64,000 nt of DNA from APNM01 sp040361335. Lineage in GTDB: Bacteria > Pseudomonadota > Gammaproteobacteria > Nevskiales > Salinisphaeraceae. The notes beneath the pieces are model-generated. The model saw only the letters and a program-made list of their open reading frames with translations, was not told the origin of the DNA and ran no database searches. Every line of letters starts with the position of its first letter. Position 1 is the stretch's first letter. Below, piece by piece: positions 32,648-44,886 of the stretch. The stretch is from contig NZ_APNM01000007.1 of NCBI RefSeq assembly GCF_040361335.1, forward strand, positions 124,001 through 188,000. The letters run 5' to 3'. The position numbers were made by a program, and so were the translations under genes.

Positions 32648-34009
32648 ATGCCCGATTGGTTGCTATCCGTGCCCGCGTTCATCGTCGCCATCGGCCTGCT
32701 GGTGGCGGTGCACGAGTATGGCCATTTCTGGGTGGCCCGGCGCATGGGCGTGCGCGTGCTGCGTTATTCCATCGGTTTCGGCGCCAAGCTGTGGGGCCGC
32801 ACCAGTTCCCGCAGCGGGACCGAATACTGGTTATCGGCGATCCCGCTCGGCGGCTACGTGAAAATGCTCGACGAGCGCGAGGGGCCGGTCCCCGACGCCG
32901 ACAAGCCCTACGCCTTCAACCGCCAGTCCGTGGGCAAGCGCATGGCCATCGTGGCGGCGGGACCGGCGGTGAACTTCGCCTTCGCCATCGTGGCCTATTG
33001 GCTGGTGTTCATGCTCGGCGTAGCCGGGATCAAGCCCGTCATCGGCGACGTGCCCGAGGACACCCGGGCCGCGGCGGCCGGCCTGTCCGAGGGCCAGCAC
33101 ATCGTCGCCGTCGCGGGTCGCGAGACGCCGACCTGGCAGGATCTGCGCCTTACGCTCATCGAGCAGGCGCTGGCCGGCGGCGAGGTGCCGTTGTCCGTCA
33201 CCGACGGGGAGGGCGGCGACGCCCGCGAGGTCCGGCTGGACATGACCGGTGTCTCCGCCGACCCGGAACGGCTGTTCGGCGAGCTGGGTCTCGCGCCCTA
33301 CCGGCCGGACGGTACCCCCGTGATCGCGGAGGCGCTGTCCGGCGAACCCGCGGATGCCGCCGGCCTTCGGGCCGGTGACAAGGTACTGGCCGCCGGCGGC
33401 GAGCCGATGCGGGATCCGCAGGCATTGGTGGACTGGGTCAAGGCGCATCCCGGCGAGACCGTGAGCCTGCGCATCCGGCGCGACGGCCGCGAACGCGAGG
33501 TCCGGGTGAGCCTGGACGCGATGACCGTGGACGGCGAACGCGTCGGTCGCCTGGGCGCCCAGCTCGGGATCGACAGCGACGAATGGGCCGCCCTGCAGAC
33601 CGAGCGTCGCCTGGGCCCGCTGGCGGCGGTGCCCGCGGCGTTGGAACAGACCTGGTCGGTGTCGGCGCTGACCGTGCGCCTGATGGGGCGCATGCTGGTG
33701 GGCGACGTTTCGTGGAAGAACATCAGCGGCCCGATCCAGATCGCCAACTATGCCGGCAAGACGGCCAGTGTCGGATTGGAGGCGTTCATCGGTTTCCTGG
33801 CGCTGGTGAGCGTCAGCCTGGCGGTGCTCAACCTGCTGCCGGTGCCGGTGTTAGACGGCGGGCATCTGCTGTATTATGCGATCGAGCTAGTTCGCGGCCG
33901 GCCGTTGTCCGAAGAGGCACAGGCCATGGGTCAGCAGCTAGGCATGGTCGCGTTGCTGCTGCTGATGAGCCTGGCCTTCTATAACGACATCCTGCGTCTG
34001 TTGAGTTAG
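32648..34009 (+). CDS. rseP: RseP-type site-2 zinc metalloprotease
   Basis: Intramembrane protease of the sigmaE stress cascade, cleaving RseA after DegS; inner membrane. The protein is 453 residues. TM1 contains the zinc motif HEYGH (His22, Glu23, His26), two PDZ domains span ~100-290, and the LDGG motif with Asp403 completes the active site in TM3. The final TM is near 420-445. It sits directly upstream of bamA as usual. ATG at 32648 with GGGGA upstream. Confidence 0.97.
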   Translation: MPDWLLSVPAFIVAIGLLVAVHEYGHFWVARRMGVRVLRYSIGFGAKLWGRTSSRSGTEYWLSAIPLGGYVKMLDEREGPVPDADKPYAFNRQSVGKRMAIVAAGPAVNFAFAIVAYWLVFMLGVAGIKPVIGDVPEDTRAAAAGLSEGQHIVAVAGRETPTWQDLRLTLIEQALAGGEVPLSVTDGEGGDAREVRLDMTGVSADPERLFGELGLAPYRPDGTPVIAEALSGEPADAAGLRAGDKVLAAGGEPMRDPQALVDWVKAHPGETVSLRIRRDGREREVRVSLDAMTVDGERVGRLGAQLGIDSDEWAALQTERRLGPLAAVPAALEQTWSVSALTVRLMGRMLVGDVSWKNISGPIQIANYAGKTASVGLEAFIGFLALVSVSLAVLNLLPVPVLDGGHLLYYAIELVRGRPLSEEAQAMGQQLGMVALLLLMSLAFYNDILRLLS

Positions 34010-34174
34010 CCCGCATCGATCGCGTGGCTATACGGTTGGTATCGATTCATGGCGGGCTTGCTCTTGACGAAAACCGTGGTTACAACTACGAGCTTCGCTC
34101 CGGAGCGGCGCCGGCCCCTGACAAGGTCGGCGTCGGGCTATTCGGGCCCCGCGACGGATACGGACTAGGTTTTT

Positions 34175-36499
34175 ATGCCGAGATACTCTATGCGCGCCCT
34201 GGGCGCGACGCTGTGCCTTTTTTTCGCCGTTTCGGCTTGGGGGCTGGACACCTTCCGGGTGCAGGACATCGAGGTCGAGGGACTCCAGCGCCTGGAGAGG
34301 GGCACGGTGCTGACCTACCTGCCGCTGTCCACCGGCGACGTCCTCGACGCCCAGCGTAGCCAGCAGGCGATCCGCGCCCTCTACGACACCGGCCTGTTCG
34401 AGGATGTCACGCTGGCGCGCGAGGGCGACACCCTCGTCGTCCGCGTCACCGAGCGTCCCGAGATCGCCACCTTCACGATCGAGGGCAACAAGCAGATCGG
34501 CGGCGAGGAACTCAAGAAGAGTCTGGCGGAGCAGGGCCTGGCCGAGGGCGAGTTGTACAAGCGGGCGCTGCTCGATCAGTTGGAGTTGGAGCTGCGCCGT
34601 CAGTACTACGCCAACGGCTTCTATGGCGTGCAGATCGAGACCGAGGTCACCGAGCTCGAGGGCAACCGGGTCGATATCGCGATCACCGTGGACGAGGGTC
34701 GCGTCGCCACGATCCGCGACATCAACATTGTCGGCAACGAGGATTTCACGGACGAGGAGCTGCTGGATGTCTTCTCGCTCGAGACCAGTCAGCCCCTCTA
34801 CAAGGATCCCGCCTTCTGGCGCAAGAACGACCGCTATTCGCGCGAGAAGATGCTGGGCGACCTGGAAACGCTGAATTCCTTCTACCAGGACCGCGGTTAC
34901 CTGCGCTTCAACGTCACCTCGATCCAGGTCTCGCTGTCGCCCGACAAGCGCGACATCTACCTGACCGTCAATATCGAGGAGGGCGAGCCCTACACCATCA
35001 GCGAATACAGCTTCGCCGGCGAGTTGATCGTGCCCGAGGCCAACCTGCGACGGCTGGTGTCGGTACGCGAGGGCGAAATCTTCTCGCGCAGCCAGGTCGA
35101 GGCCACCAGCACCCGCATCAGTTCGGGCCTGGCGGATTTCGGCTACGCCTTCGCCGAGGTCGATCCGCTGACCCAGCTCGACGAGGAGAACAAGACCGTC
35201 GATCTCACCTTCTTCGTGGAGCCGGGCCGCCGCGCCTACGTGCGCCGGGTCAACTTCTCCGGCAACGAGAAGACCAATGATGTGACCCTGCGCCGCGAGA
35301 TGCGGCAGTTCGAGGGCGCCAGCTTCTCGCGCAGCAGCGTCGAGCGTTCGCGCACCCGCCTGGCGCGGCTGCCGTTCATCGAGGACGTGCAGGTCGAGAC
35401 CGAGCCGGTCCCCGGGTCCGAGGACCTGGTGGACGTGAACTACAGCGTCAGCGAGCGGCCGGCCGGCACCCTGCAGTTCGGCGTCGGTTTCTCCGACGCC
35501 CAGGGCTTCCTGATCAACGGCAGCGTGACCCACAGCAACTTCCGCGGCACCGGCAACCGCGTGTCCCTGCGGGCCGAGACCAACGATTTCGCCCGCACCC
35601 TGTCGGGTAGCTGGACCGATCCCTACGCCACCGACGAGGGCGTGTCCCGCACCGTGTCGCTGTTCTACCGCGACACCGAGCAATTGATCCGGTTCGGTTC
35701 CGGCTTCGACCTGAACTCGCTGGGCGGCTCCTGGACCTACGGGTTGCCGCTGACCGAATACACCACCCTGCGGGCGGGCGTCGGCGCCCAGCGCAACGAG
35801 ATCACCAGCGTCGGCTTCCTGTCCGGTCAGGTGGTCGAGTTCATCAATCGCAACGGCCGCGAATTCTTCACCTACGAGTTCCGGACCGGCATCTCGCGCG
35901 ATACCCGCAACCGGACCTTCTTCGCCACCCGCGGCACGCTCACCGAACTCAACTTCGACTTCAAGCTGCCCGGCTCCGACCTGGAGTACTACGTGGCGAA
36001 CTTCCGTCACGAGCGCTACTTCAATATCGGTCGCTGGAGCGACTGGCTGTCCGACAAGTTCGTGCTCGAGAGCCAGTTGCGCATCGCCGACGCCGCGCTC
36101 TACGGCAGCGGCACCGACGTGCCGCCCTACGACAACTTCTTCGCCGGCGGCGCGCGCTCGGTGCGCGGCTTCGAGGACGGCAGCCTGGGCCCGCGCGATA
36201 CCTTCGATAACCCGTACGGCGGCCAGTTCCTGACCACGCTCCAGAACGAACTGGTGATCCCGACGTTCCTCGAGAGCGACAACAAGTCCACGCGCCTGGC
36301 GCTGTTCTACGACATCGGCAACGTGTTCTCGGGCGCCGACCGCTTCGAGGCCAGCGAGTTGCGCAAGTCCGGCGGTGTGGCGTTCTACTGGTTCACGCCG
36401 TTCTTCGGTCTGCTGCGGGTCAGTTACGCGGCGGTGGTCGACGACCAGCCCGGCGACGAGGTCGACCGCTTCCAGTTCTCGTTCGGCGTGGGGCTGTAG
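34175..36499 (+). CDS. bamA: Outer-membrane assembly factor BamA
   Basis: Inserts beta-barrel proteins into the outer membrane. The protein is 774 residues with a signal peptide (ATLCLFFAVSAWG), five POTRA domains to ~residue 420 (DIEVEGLQRLERGT opens POTRA1) and a 16-stranded barrel carrying the VRGF loop motif in GGARSVRGFEDGS. The ATG at 34175 or at 34190 could start it; both leave a signal peptide. The last residues are QFSFGVGL: Leu replaces the usual terminal aromatic of the beta-signal. Between rseP and skp, the standard order. Confidence 0.97.
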   Translation: MPRYSMRALGATLCLFFAVSAWGLDTFRVQDIEVEGLQRLERGTVLTYLPLSTGDVLDAQRSQQAIRALYDTGLFEDVTLAREGDTLVVRVTERPEIATFTIEGNKQIGGEELKKSLAEQGLAEGELYKRALLDQLELELRRQYYANGFYGVQIETEVTELEGNRVDIAITVDEGRVATIRDINIVGNEDFTDEELLDVFSLETSQPLYKDPAFWRKNDRYSREKMLGDLETLNSFYQDRGYLRFNVTSIQVSLSPDKRDIYLTVNIEEGEPYTISEYSFAGELIVPEANLRRLVSVREGEIFSRSQVEATSTRISSGLADFGYAFAEVDPLTQLDEENKTVDLTFFVEPGRRAYVRRVNFSGNEKTNDVTLRREMRQFEGASFSRSSVERSRTRLARLPFIEDVQVETEPVPGSEDLVDVNYSVSERPAGTLQFGVGFSDAQGFLINGSVTHSNFRGTGNRVSLRAETNDFARTLSGSWTDPYATDEGVSRTVSLFYRDTEQLIRFGSGFDLNSLGGSWTYGLPLTEYTTLRAGVGAQRNEITSVGFLSGQVVEFINRNGREFFTYEFRTGISRDTRNRTFFATRGTLTELNFDFKLPGSDLEYYVANFRHERYFNIGRWSDWLSDKFVLESQLRIADAALYGSGTDVPPYDNFFAGGARSVRGFEDGSLGPRDTFDNPYGGQFLTTLQNELVIPTFLESDNKSTRLALFYDIGNVFSGADRFEASELRKSGGVAFYWFTPFFGLLRVSYAAVVDDQPGDEVDRFQFSFGVGL

Positions 36500-36564
36500 G
36501 GCCCGGGCCGGGATTTATCAAACGCATGGATTGCATGGCATTACATAGAGAGGGGATGACGACA

Positions 36565-37080
36565 ATGACCGTAAAGCGAATCGCATTCGCGGCCGTGCTG
36601 CTGGCGGGCCTGGGCCTGGCGATGCCGGCCGCCGCGCAGCAGGATCTCAAGATCGGCGTGGTCAACCTGGCCCGCCTGGTGACCGAGTCGCCGCAGGCCC
36701 AGCGCGCCCGCCAGAACATGGAAGGGCAGTTCGCCTCCCGCATGGAGGAACTGCAGGAGCGTCGCGAGAAGTTGCAGTCCGACGTCGAGCGGCTCAAGCG
36801 CGACGGCTCGGTGATGAGCGACGAGGCCCGCCAGAAGCTGGAGGACTCGATCCGGGACCAGCAGCGGCGTCTGCGTCTGGCCCAGGAGGAGTACAACGAG
36901 GACGTCCAGCGCGCCGAGCAGCAGGAAATGCAGGAGCTGCGCCAGGACATCCGCGAGGTGATCGACACCTACGCGCGCGAGCAGGGCTACGACCTGATCG
37001 TCGGCGACGGCATCCTGTACGCCGGCGAGCGGGTGGACCTCACCGACAAGGTGCTGGCACGCCTCAAGGACAAGATGTAA
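36565..37080 (+). CDS. skp: Periplasmic chaperone Skp/OmpH
   Basis: Holds unfolded outer-membrane proteins in the periplasm. The protein is 171 residues, with a signal ending AAAQQ at ~25, followed by DLKIGVVNLARLV, a long charged coiled coil (~35-130) and the C-terminal YDLIVGDGILYAGERVDLT beta segment, matching the jellyfish trimer layout. ATG at 36565 was chosen because GAGGGG lies 9 nt upstream; ATGs at 36526 and 36556 are in frame but overlap or precede that site. bamA-skp-lpxD is conserved. Confidence 0.94.
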   Translation: MTVKRIAFAAVLLAGLGLAMPAAAQQDLKIGVVNLARLVTESPQAQRARQNMEGQFASRMEELQERREKLQSDVERLKRDGSVMSDEARQKLEDSIRDQQRRLRLAQEEYNEDVQRAEQQEMQELRQDIREVIDTYAREQGYDLIVGDGILYAGERVDLTDKVLARLKDKM

Positions 37081-37099
37081 GGCCGGCCGGGTCGGGTCG

Positions 37100-38122
37100 G
37101 TGAGCCGCTATCCGCTGGGCGAGATCGCGCGGCGTTTCGGGCTGACGCTGCGTGGCGACGGCGAGACGTCCGTGGACGGCGTCTGCACGCTGTCGCCGGG
37201 CCGTCCCGGCGGACTCGCCTACCTGGGCGACGCCGCCCATCGCGACCTGCTGGCCGGTACCCGCGCCGAGGCCGTGATCCTGACCGCCGACCAGGCGGAC
37301 GACTGCCCCTGCGCCGCCCTGATCGCGGAACGGCCGCGACTGGCCTTCGCGCGGATCGCGGCGTTGTTCGAGCCGCCCGGCCCCGGTCCGGGTACGGCGC
37401 CCGGCGCCGCGATCGCGCCGGACGCCGAGGTCGACCCCGGCGCCGCGATCGGCGAGCGCGCCGTGGTCGCCGCCGGCGCCCGCGTCGGTCCGGGCTGTGT
37501 CCTGGAGGCCGGCTGCGTGATCGGGCGTGACGCCGTGGTCGGCGCCGATACCCGCGTGGGCGCGAACGCCGTGATCGGCGATCGCGTGCGCCTGGGCGAG
37601 CGGGTCCGGATCGAGCCCGGTGCCATCGTCGGCGCCCGCGGCTTCGGACTGGAGCCGGACGAGCAGGGCGTGTGGCAACCCATCCCGCAGCTCGGGACCG
37701 TGATCGTGGGCGACGACGTCGAGATCGGGGCCGGCTGCACCATCGACCGGGGCGCGATCGAGGACACCGTGCTGGAGCAGGGCGTCAAGCTCGACAACCA
37801 GGTGCACATCGCGCACAACTGCCGAGTCGGGGCGCATACCGTGATCGCGGGTTGTACCGGTATCGCCGGCAGCACGTCGATCGGGCGTCACTGCCTGATC
37901 GGCGGCGGCGTGGGCATCGGCGACCACGTCACCGTGGCCGACAGGGTGATCATCACCGGCGGCACCCAGGTGCCCGCAGACATCGTGGAACCGGGGGTTT
38001 ATTCTTCCACGTTGAAGGCCATGCCGGCGGGCGAATGGCGCAAGCGGCTGGCGCTGCTGCGCAAGCTGGACCGTATCGAGAAGCGGCTGCGGCAATTGGA
38101 GCGCGGCGCCGGCGGCGACTGA
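37100..38122 (+). CDS. lpxD: UDP-3-O-acylglucosamine N-acyltransferase
   Basis: Third step of lipid A synthesis, adding the second 3-hydroxyacyl chain from ACP. The protein is 340 residues, starting at GTG. An N-terminal uridine-binding domain (ARRFGLTLRGD) leads into a left-handed beta-helix from ~100 to ~300. The catalytic His239 lies in QVHIAHNCRVG, the same number as in E. coli, and the C-terminal helix has GEWRKRLALLRKLD. Located between skp and fabZ as usual. Confidence 0.97.
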   Translation: MSRYPLGEIARRFGLTLRGDGETSVDGVCTLSPGRPGGLAYLGDAAHRDLLAGTRAEAVILTADQADDCPCAALIAERPRLAFARIAALFEPPGPGPGTAPGAAIAPDAEVDPGAAIGERAVVAAGARVGPGCVLEAGCVIGRDAVVGADTRVGANAVIGDRVRLGERVRIEPGAIVGARGFGLEPDEQGVWQPIPQLGTVIVGDDVEIGAGCTIDRGAIEDTVLEQGVKLDNQVHIAHNCRVGAHTVIAGCTGIAGSTSIGRHCLIGGGVGIGDHVTVADRVIITGGTQVPADIVEPGVYSSTLKAMPAGEWRKRLALLRKLDRIEKRLRQLERGAGGD

Positions 38123-38169
38123 CGCCCGGCAGCGCGCCGCGCCGCGTGTTTGGATCGAGGAGAACAAGA

Positions 38170-38655
38170 TTGAGCGCAGAAGACACCGGGAGCTACGGCA
38201 TCAAGACCATCCTGGAGCAGATTCCCCACCGTTTCCCGTTCCTGCTGGTCGACCGGGTGGAGAATTGCACGCCGGGCCAGCGCCTGACCGCGATCAAGAA
38301 CGTCACCATCAACGAGCCCTTCTTTCCGGGGCATTTCCCCACGGAGCCGGTGATGCCGGGCGTCCTGATCCTGGAAGCCCTGGCCCAGGCCGGCCTGCTG
38401 CTGGGCATGCGCACGGCCGGTCCCGACAAGGCGGGCACCATCGTCTACTTCGCCGGCATCGACAACGCGCGCTTCAAGCGCCAGGTGGTGCCGGGCGATC
38501 AGCTTCGGCTCGAGGTCGAGTTGACGTCCGCCAGGCGGCGTCTCTGGAAATTCCACGGCGAGGCCTGGGTCGGCGATAAGCTGGCGTGCGTCGCCGACCT
38601 GATGGCGATCCCCGCGAAAACCGCCGATACAGGGGAGGGCGACGCCCATGGGTAG
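38170..38655 (+). CDS. fabZ: 3-hydroxyacyl-ACP dehydratase
   Basis: Hot-dog fold enzyme that dehydrates 3-hydroxyacyl-ACP in fatty acid elongation and competes with lipid A synthesis for the same pool. The protein is 161 residues. Catalytic His55 is in FFPGHFP and Glu69 in LILEALAQAG. The start is TTG at 38170, supported by GAGGAG 7 nt upstream and by the N-terminal ILEQIPHRFPFLLVDRV spacing. Its 3' end overlaps lpxA by 8 nt. The rare start codon may lower its translation. Confidence 0.93.
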   Translation: MSAEDTGSYGIKTILEQIPHRFPFLLVDRVENCTPGQRLTAIKNVTINEPFFPGHFPTEPVMPGVLILEALAQAGLLLGMRTAGPDKAGTIVYFAGIDNARFKRQVVPGDQLRLEVELTSARRRLWKFHGEAWVGDKLACVADLMAIPAKTADTGEGDAHG

Positions 38656-39433
38656 CGACAGCCGCATCGACCCCACCGCGCGGGTGCATGAGGATGCACG
38701 CCTGGCCGAGGATGTCGAGGTCGGCGCCTACAGCGTGATCGGTGCCGACGTGGAGATCGGCAGCGGCACGCGTGTCGGCCCGCATGCGGTGGTCCACGGG
38801 CCGACCCGGATCGGACGCGACAACCGCATCTTCCAGTTCGTGTCGCTGGGCGAGGATCCGCAGCACCGCGGTTACCAGGGCGAGCCCACACGCCTGGAGA
38901 TCGGCGACCGCAACAGCTTCCGGGAATTCTGCAGCGTGCATCGCGGCACCACCCTGGACGAAGGCGTCACCCGGATCGGCGACGACAACCTGTTGATGGC
39001 CTATTGCCATATCGCCCACGACTGCGTGCTGGGCAACGGCGTGACCATGGCCAACGGCGCCAGCCTGGCCGGGCACGTGCGTGTCGGCGACCATTGCATC
39101 CTCGGCGGCTTCGCGCTGGTCTATCAGTTCGTGCACGTCGGCACGCTGGCGTTCCTGGGCTACGGCAGCGGCGTGAGCCATTCCGTGCCGGCCTTCGTTC
39201 GCTGCTCCGGCTATCCGGCCAAGCCGCACGGCATCAATTCCGTGGGCATGCGCCGGCACGGCTACGACGACAGCGACGTCACCGCCATGAAGCATGCCTA
39301 CCGGGTGCTCTACCGTTCCAAGCTCCGGCTGGAGGAAGCCAAGGCGCGCCTGGCCGACGACGCCGCAGGCAATGCCGCGGTGAAGGAATTCCTGGCGTCG
39401 CTGGAGGCCTCCGAGCGCGGCGTTATTCGCTAA
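38648..39433 (+). CDS. lpxA: UDP-N-acetylglucosamine O-acyltransferase
   Basis: First step of lipid A synthesis. The protein is 261 residues, a left-handed beta-helix with hexapeptide repeats to ~190 and a helical C-terminus (KLRLEEAKARLA). The catalytic His124 in HIAHDCVLG corresponds to E. coli His125. The GEPTRLEIGDRN and YPAKPHGINSVGMRR blocks fit LpxA and not other hexapeptide transferases. It overlaps fabZ by 8 nt; a short CACAGAGG element follows before lpxB. Confidence 0.97.
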   Translation: MGSDSRIDPTARVHEDARLAEDVEVGAYSVIGADVEIGSGTRVGPHAVVHGPTRIGRDNRIFQFVSLGEDPQHRGYQGEPTRLEIGDRNSFREFCSVHRGTTLDEGVTRIGDDNLLMAYCHIAHDCVLGNGVTMANGASLAGHVRVGDHCILGGFALVYQFVHVGTLAFLGYGSGVSHSVPAFVRCSGYPAKPHGINSVGMRRHGYDDSDVTAMKHAYRVLYRSKLRLEEAKARLADDAAGNAAVKEFLASLEASERGVIR

Positions 39434-39438
39434 CAATG

Positions 39439-39515
39439 AACCACAGGGGCACAGGGGCACAGGGGATTCGAATTTTCTGTGTCTGTCCTCCGTGCCTCTG
39501 TGTCTCTGTGATTAG
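39439..39515. repeat. CACAGAGG paired inverted-repeat element 3, minimal form (lpxA-lpxB gap)
   Basis: Left arm 39439-39465 (AACCACAGGGGCACAGGGG...), right arm ~39476-39515 ending GTGTCTCTGTGATTA. The core is only about 10 nt, so transcripts would form a long simple hairpin between lpxA and lpxB. Confidence 0.85.
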
Positions 39516-39530
39516 CCGGTTTGGTGACGC

Positions 39531-40691
39531 ATGACGGAACGCACGCCGCGGATCGCAATGGTGGCCGGCGAGGTGTCGGGCGATACCCTGGGCGCGGGGT
39601 TGATCGAGGCGCTCAAGGCGCGCTATCCGGATGCGACCTTCGAGGGTGTCGCGGGCACCGGGATGACGGCCGCGGGTTGTCGGGCCCTGGCCTCGGTCGA
39701 CGAACTGGCCCTGTTCGGCATCGGCGAGGTGGTCGGCGAGATTCCCCGGCTGTTGCGCCTGCGCAAGCGTCTGCTGAGTCACTGGACCGAGTCGCCGCCG
39801 GACGTGTTCGTCGGCATCGATGCACCCGCCTTCAACACCGGCCTGGAACGGCGCCTGCGCGCGGCGGGCGTGCCCACCGTGCACTACGTCTGCCCGACGG
39901 CCTGGGCCTGGCGCGAAGGGCGAGTGCGCGCCCTGCGCGAGGCCGTCGACCTGATGCTGTCGATCTTCCCCTTCGAGGAGGATTTCTTCGCGCGCCACGG
40001 TGTGCCGGTGCGCTATGTGGGCCATCGTCTCGCCGATGAACTACCCCTGCACCCGGACGCCGCCAGCGCCCGCGCCGCGCTCGGCCTCCCGTCCGCGCGG
40101 CACTGGGTGGGTCTGCTGCCCGGCAGCCGGCTCTCCGAGGTGGAACGACTGGGACCGGCCTTCATCGATACCGCGCTCTGGCTGCGGCGGCGGTTGCCGG
40201 ACGTGGCGTTCGTGGCGCCGATGGCGCGCCCGCGGGTCGCCGACCGATTCCGGGCCCAGCTCGCCGAGCGCGCCCCGGACCTGACCGTTCACTTGATCGA
40301 CGGCCGCTCGCGCGAGGTGATGCGCGCGGCGGATGCCCTGCTGGTGGCGTCCGGCACCGCCACGCTGGAGGCGCTGCTGGCGAAGGCGCCGATGGTGGTG
40401 GCCTATGCCGTGTCGCCGTTCACCTACCGCCTGGTGCGTCACCTGCGGCTGCTCAAGGTGGCGCACGTGAGCATGCCCAACCTGATCGCCGGCCGCGCGC
40501 TGGTCCCGGAATTCCTGCAGACCGAGGTGCGGCCCGAGATCCTGGGGCCGTGGCTTTACCGTCTGCTGGTCTCGCCGGCGGCGAGATCGGCGCAGATCGA
40601 TGGGTTCACCGAATTGCACGAACGCCTGCGCCGCGATGCCGACGCCGCCGCCGCGGACGCGGTGGCCGGGGTGATGGAGGGCGCGGCATGA
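39531..40691 (+). CDS. lpxB: Lipid A disaccharide synthase
   Basis: GT-B glycosyltransferase family 19 joining lipid X to UDP-diacylglucosamine; peripheral on the inner membrane. The protein is 386 residues with an AGEVSGDTLGAGLIEALK N-terminus, the FVGIDAPAFN block, YVCPTAWAWREGR, and the nucleotide-binding SGTATLEALL around residues 270-280. ATGA overlap joins its stop to rnhB. Confidence 0.97.
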   Translation: MTERTPRIAMVAGEVSGDTLGAGLIEALKARYPDATFEGVAGTGMTAAGCRALASVDELALFGIGEVVGEIPRLLRLRKRLLSHWTESPPDVFVGIDAPAFNTGLERRLRAAGVPTVHYVCPTAWAWREGRVRALREAVDLMLSIFPFEEDFFARHGVPVRYVGHRLADELPLHPDAASARAALGLPSARHWVGLLPGSRLSEVERLGPAFIDTALWLRRRLPDVAFVAPMARPRVADRFRAQLAERAPDLTVHLIDGRSREVMRAADALLVASGTATLEALLAKAPMVVAYAVSPFTYRLVRHLRLLKVAHVSMPNLIAGRALVPEFLQTEVRPEILGPWLYRLLVSPAARSAQIDGFTELHERLRRDADAAAADAVAGVMEGAA

Positions 40692-41365
40692 GCGATTTCC
40701 TGTTGGCCGGCGTGGACGAGGCCGGACGCGGGCCGTTGGCCGGACCGGTGGTGACCGCCGCGGTGATCCTGCCAGCGGACCACGGCATCGAGGGCCTCGG
40801 CGATTCCAAGCGGCTGACCGCGGCCCGTCGCGAGACCCTGGTGCCCCTGATACAGGAACGGGCGGTGGCCTGGGCCATGGGTCGGGCCGAGCCCGACGAG
40901 ATCGACGCCGTCAACATCCTGCAGGCGACGATGCGCGCGATGGCGCGGGCCGTGGCCGCCCTCGGGATGCCGCCCGAGGTGGTGTGGGTCGACGGCAACC
41001 GCTGTCCCGACCTGCCGGTGCCGGCACAGGCGGTGGTGGGGGGCGACGGCTCGGTGGCCGCGATCAGCGCCGCCTCGATCCTGGCCAAGGTAGCGCGCGA
41101 TGCCGAGATGGCCGCGCTCGACGCGCAGTATCCGGGCTATGGCTTCGCCGACCACAAGGGCTACGGCACCGCCGCCCACCGCGCGGCGCTGGCACGCTTG
41201 GGCCCGTGCGCGGCGCATCGTAGAAGCTTTGCGCCCGTGCGCGACGCGGCCGCCGCCCACGAGGTCCAGATGACCCTCGACTGGTCCTCCCACCAGGAAA
41301 CAAGACACACGACACACGAAACCCCTTGCGCGGACCCGCCGCGCAAGCCACCCCGCGTGCGTTAG
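40688..41365 (+). CDS. rnhB: Ribonuclease HII
   Basis: Removes ribonucleotides and RNA from DNA hybrids. The protein is 225 residues. AGVDEAGRGPLAGPVV supplies Asp10 and Glu11, VVWVDGNR the third acid, and SILAKVARDAEM the fourth. The C-terminal ~30 residues after the conserved HRRSFAPV are longer than the family's usual end and fall on a GACACACGACACACG repeat text, so the tail is probably an accident of repeat insertion. It starts with ATGA overlap of lpxB and ends 11 nt before dnaE. Confidence 0.95.
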   Translation: MSDFLLAGVDEAGRGPLAGPVVTAAVILPADHGIEGLGDSKRLTAARRETLVPLIQERAVAWAMGRAEPDEIDAVNILQATMRAMARAVAALGMPPEVVWVDGNRCPDLPVPAQAVVGGDGSVAAISAASILAKVARDAEMAALDAQYPGYGFADHKGYGTAAHRAALARLGPCAAHRRSFAPVRDAAAAHEVQMTLDWSSHQETRHTTHETPCADPPRKPPRVR

Positions 41366-41376
41366 TATTGGCGCCG

Positions 41377-44883
<3,507 letters not shown>

Positions 44884-44886
44884 TTT

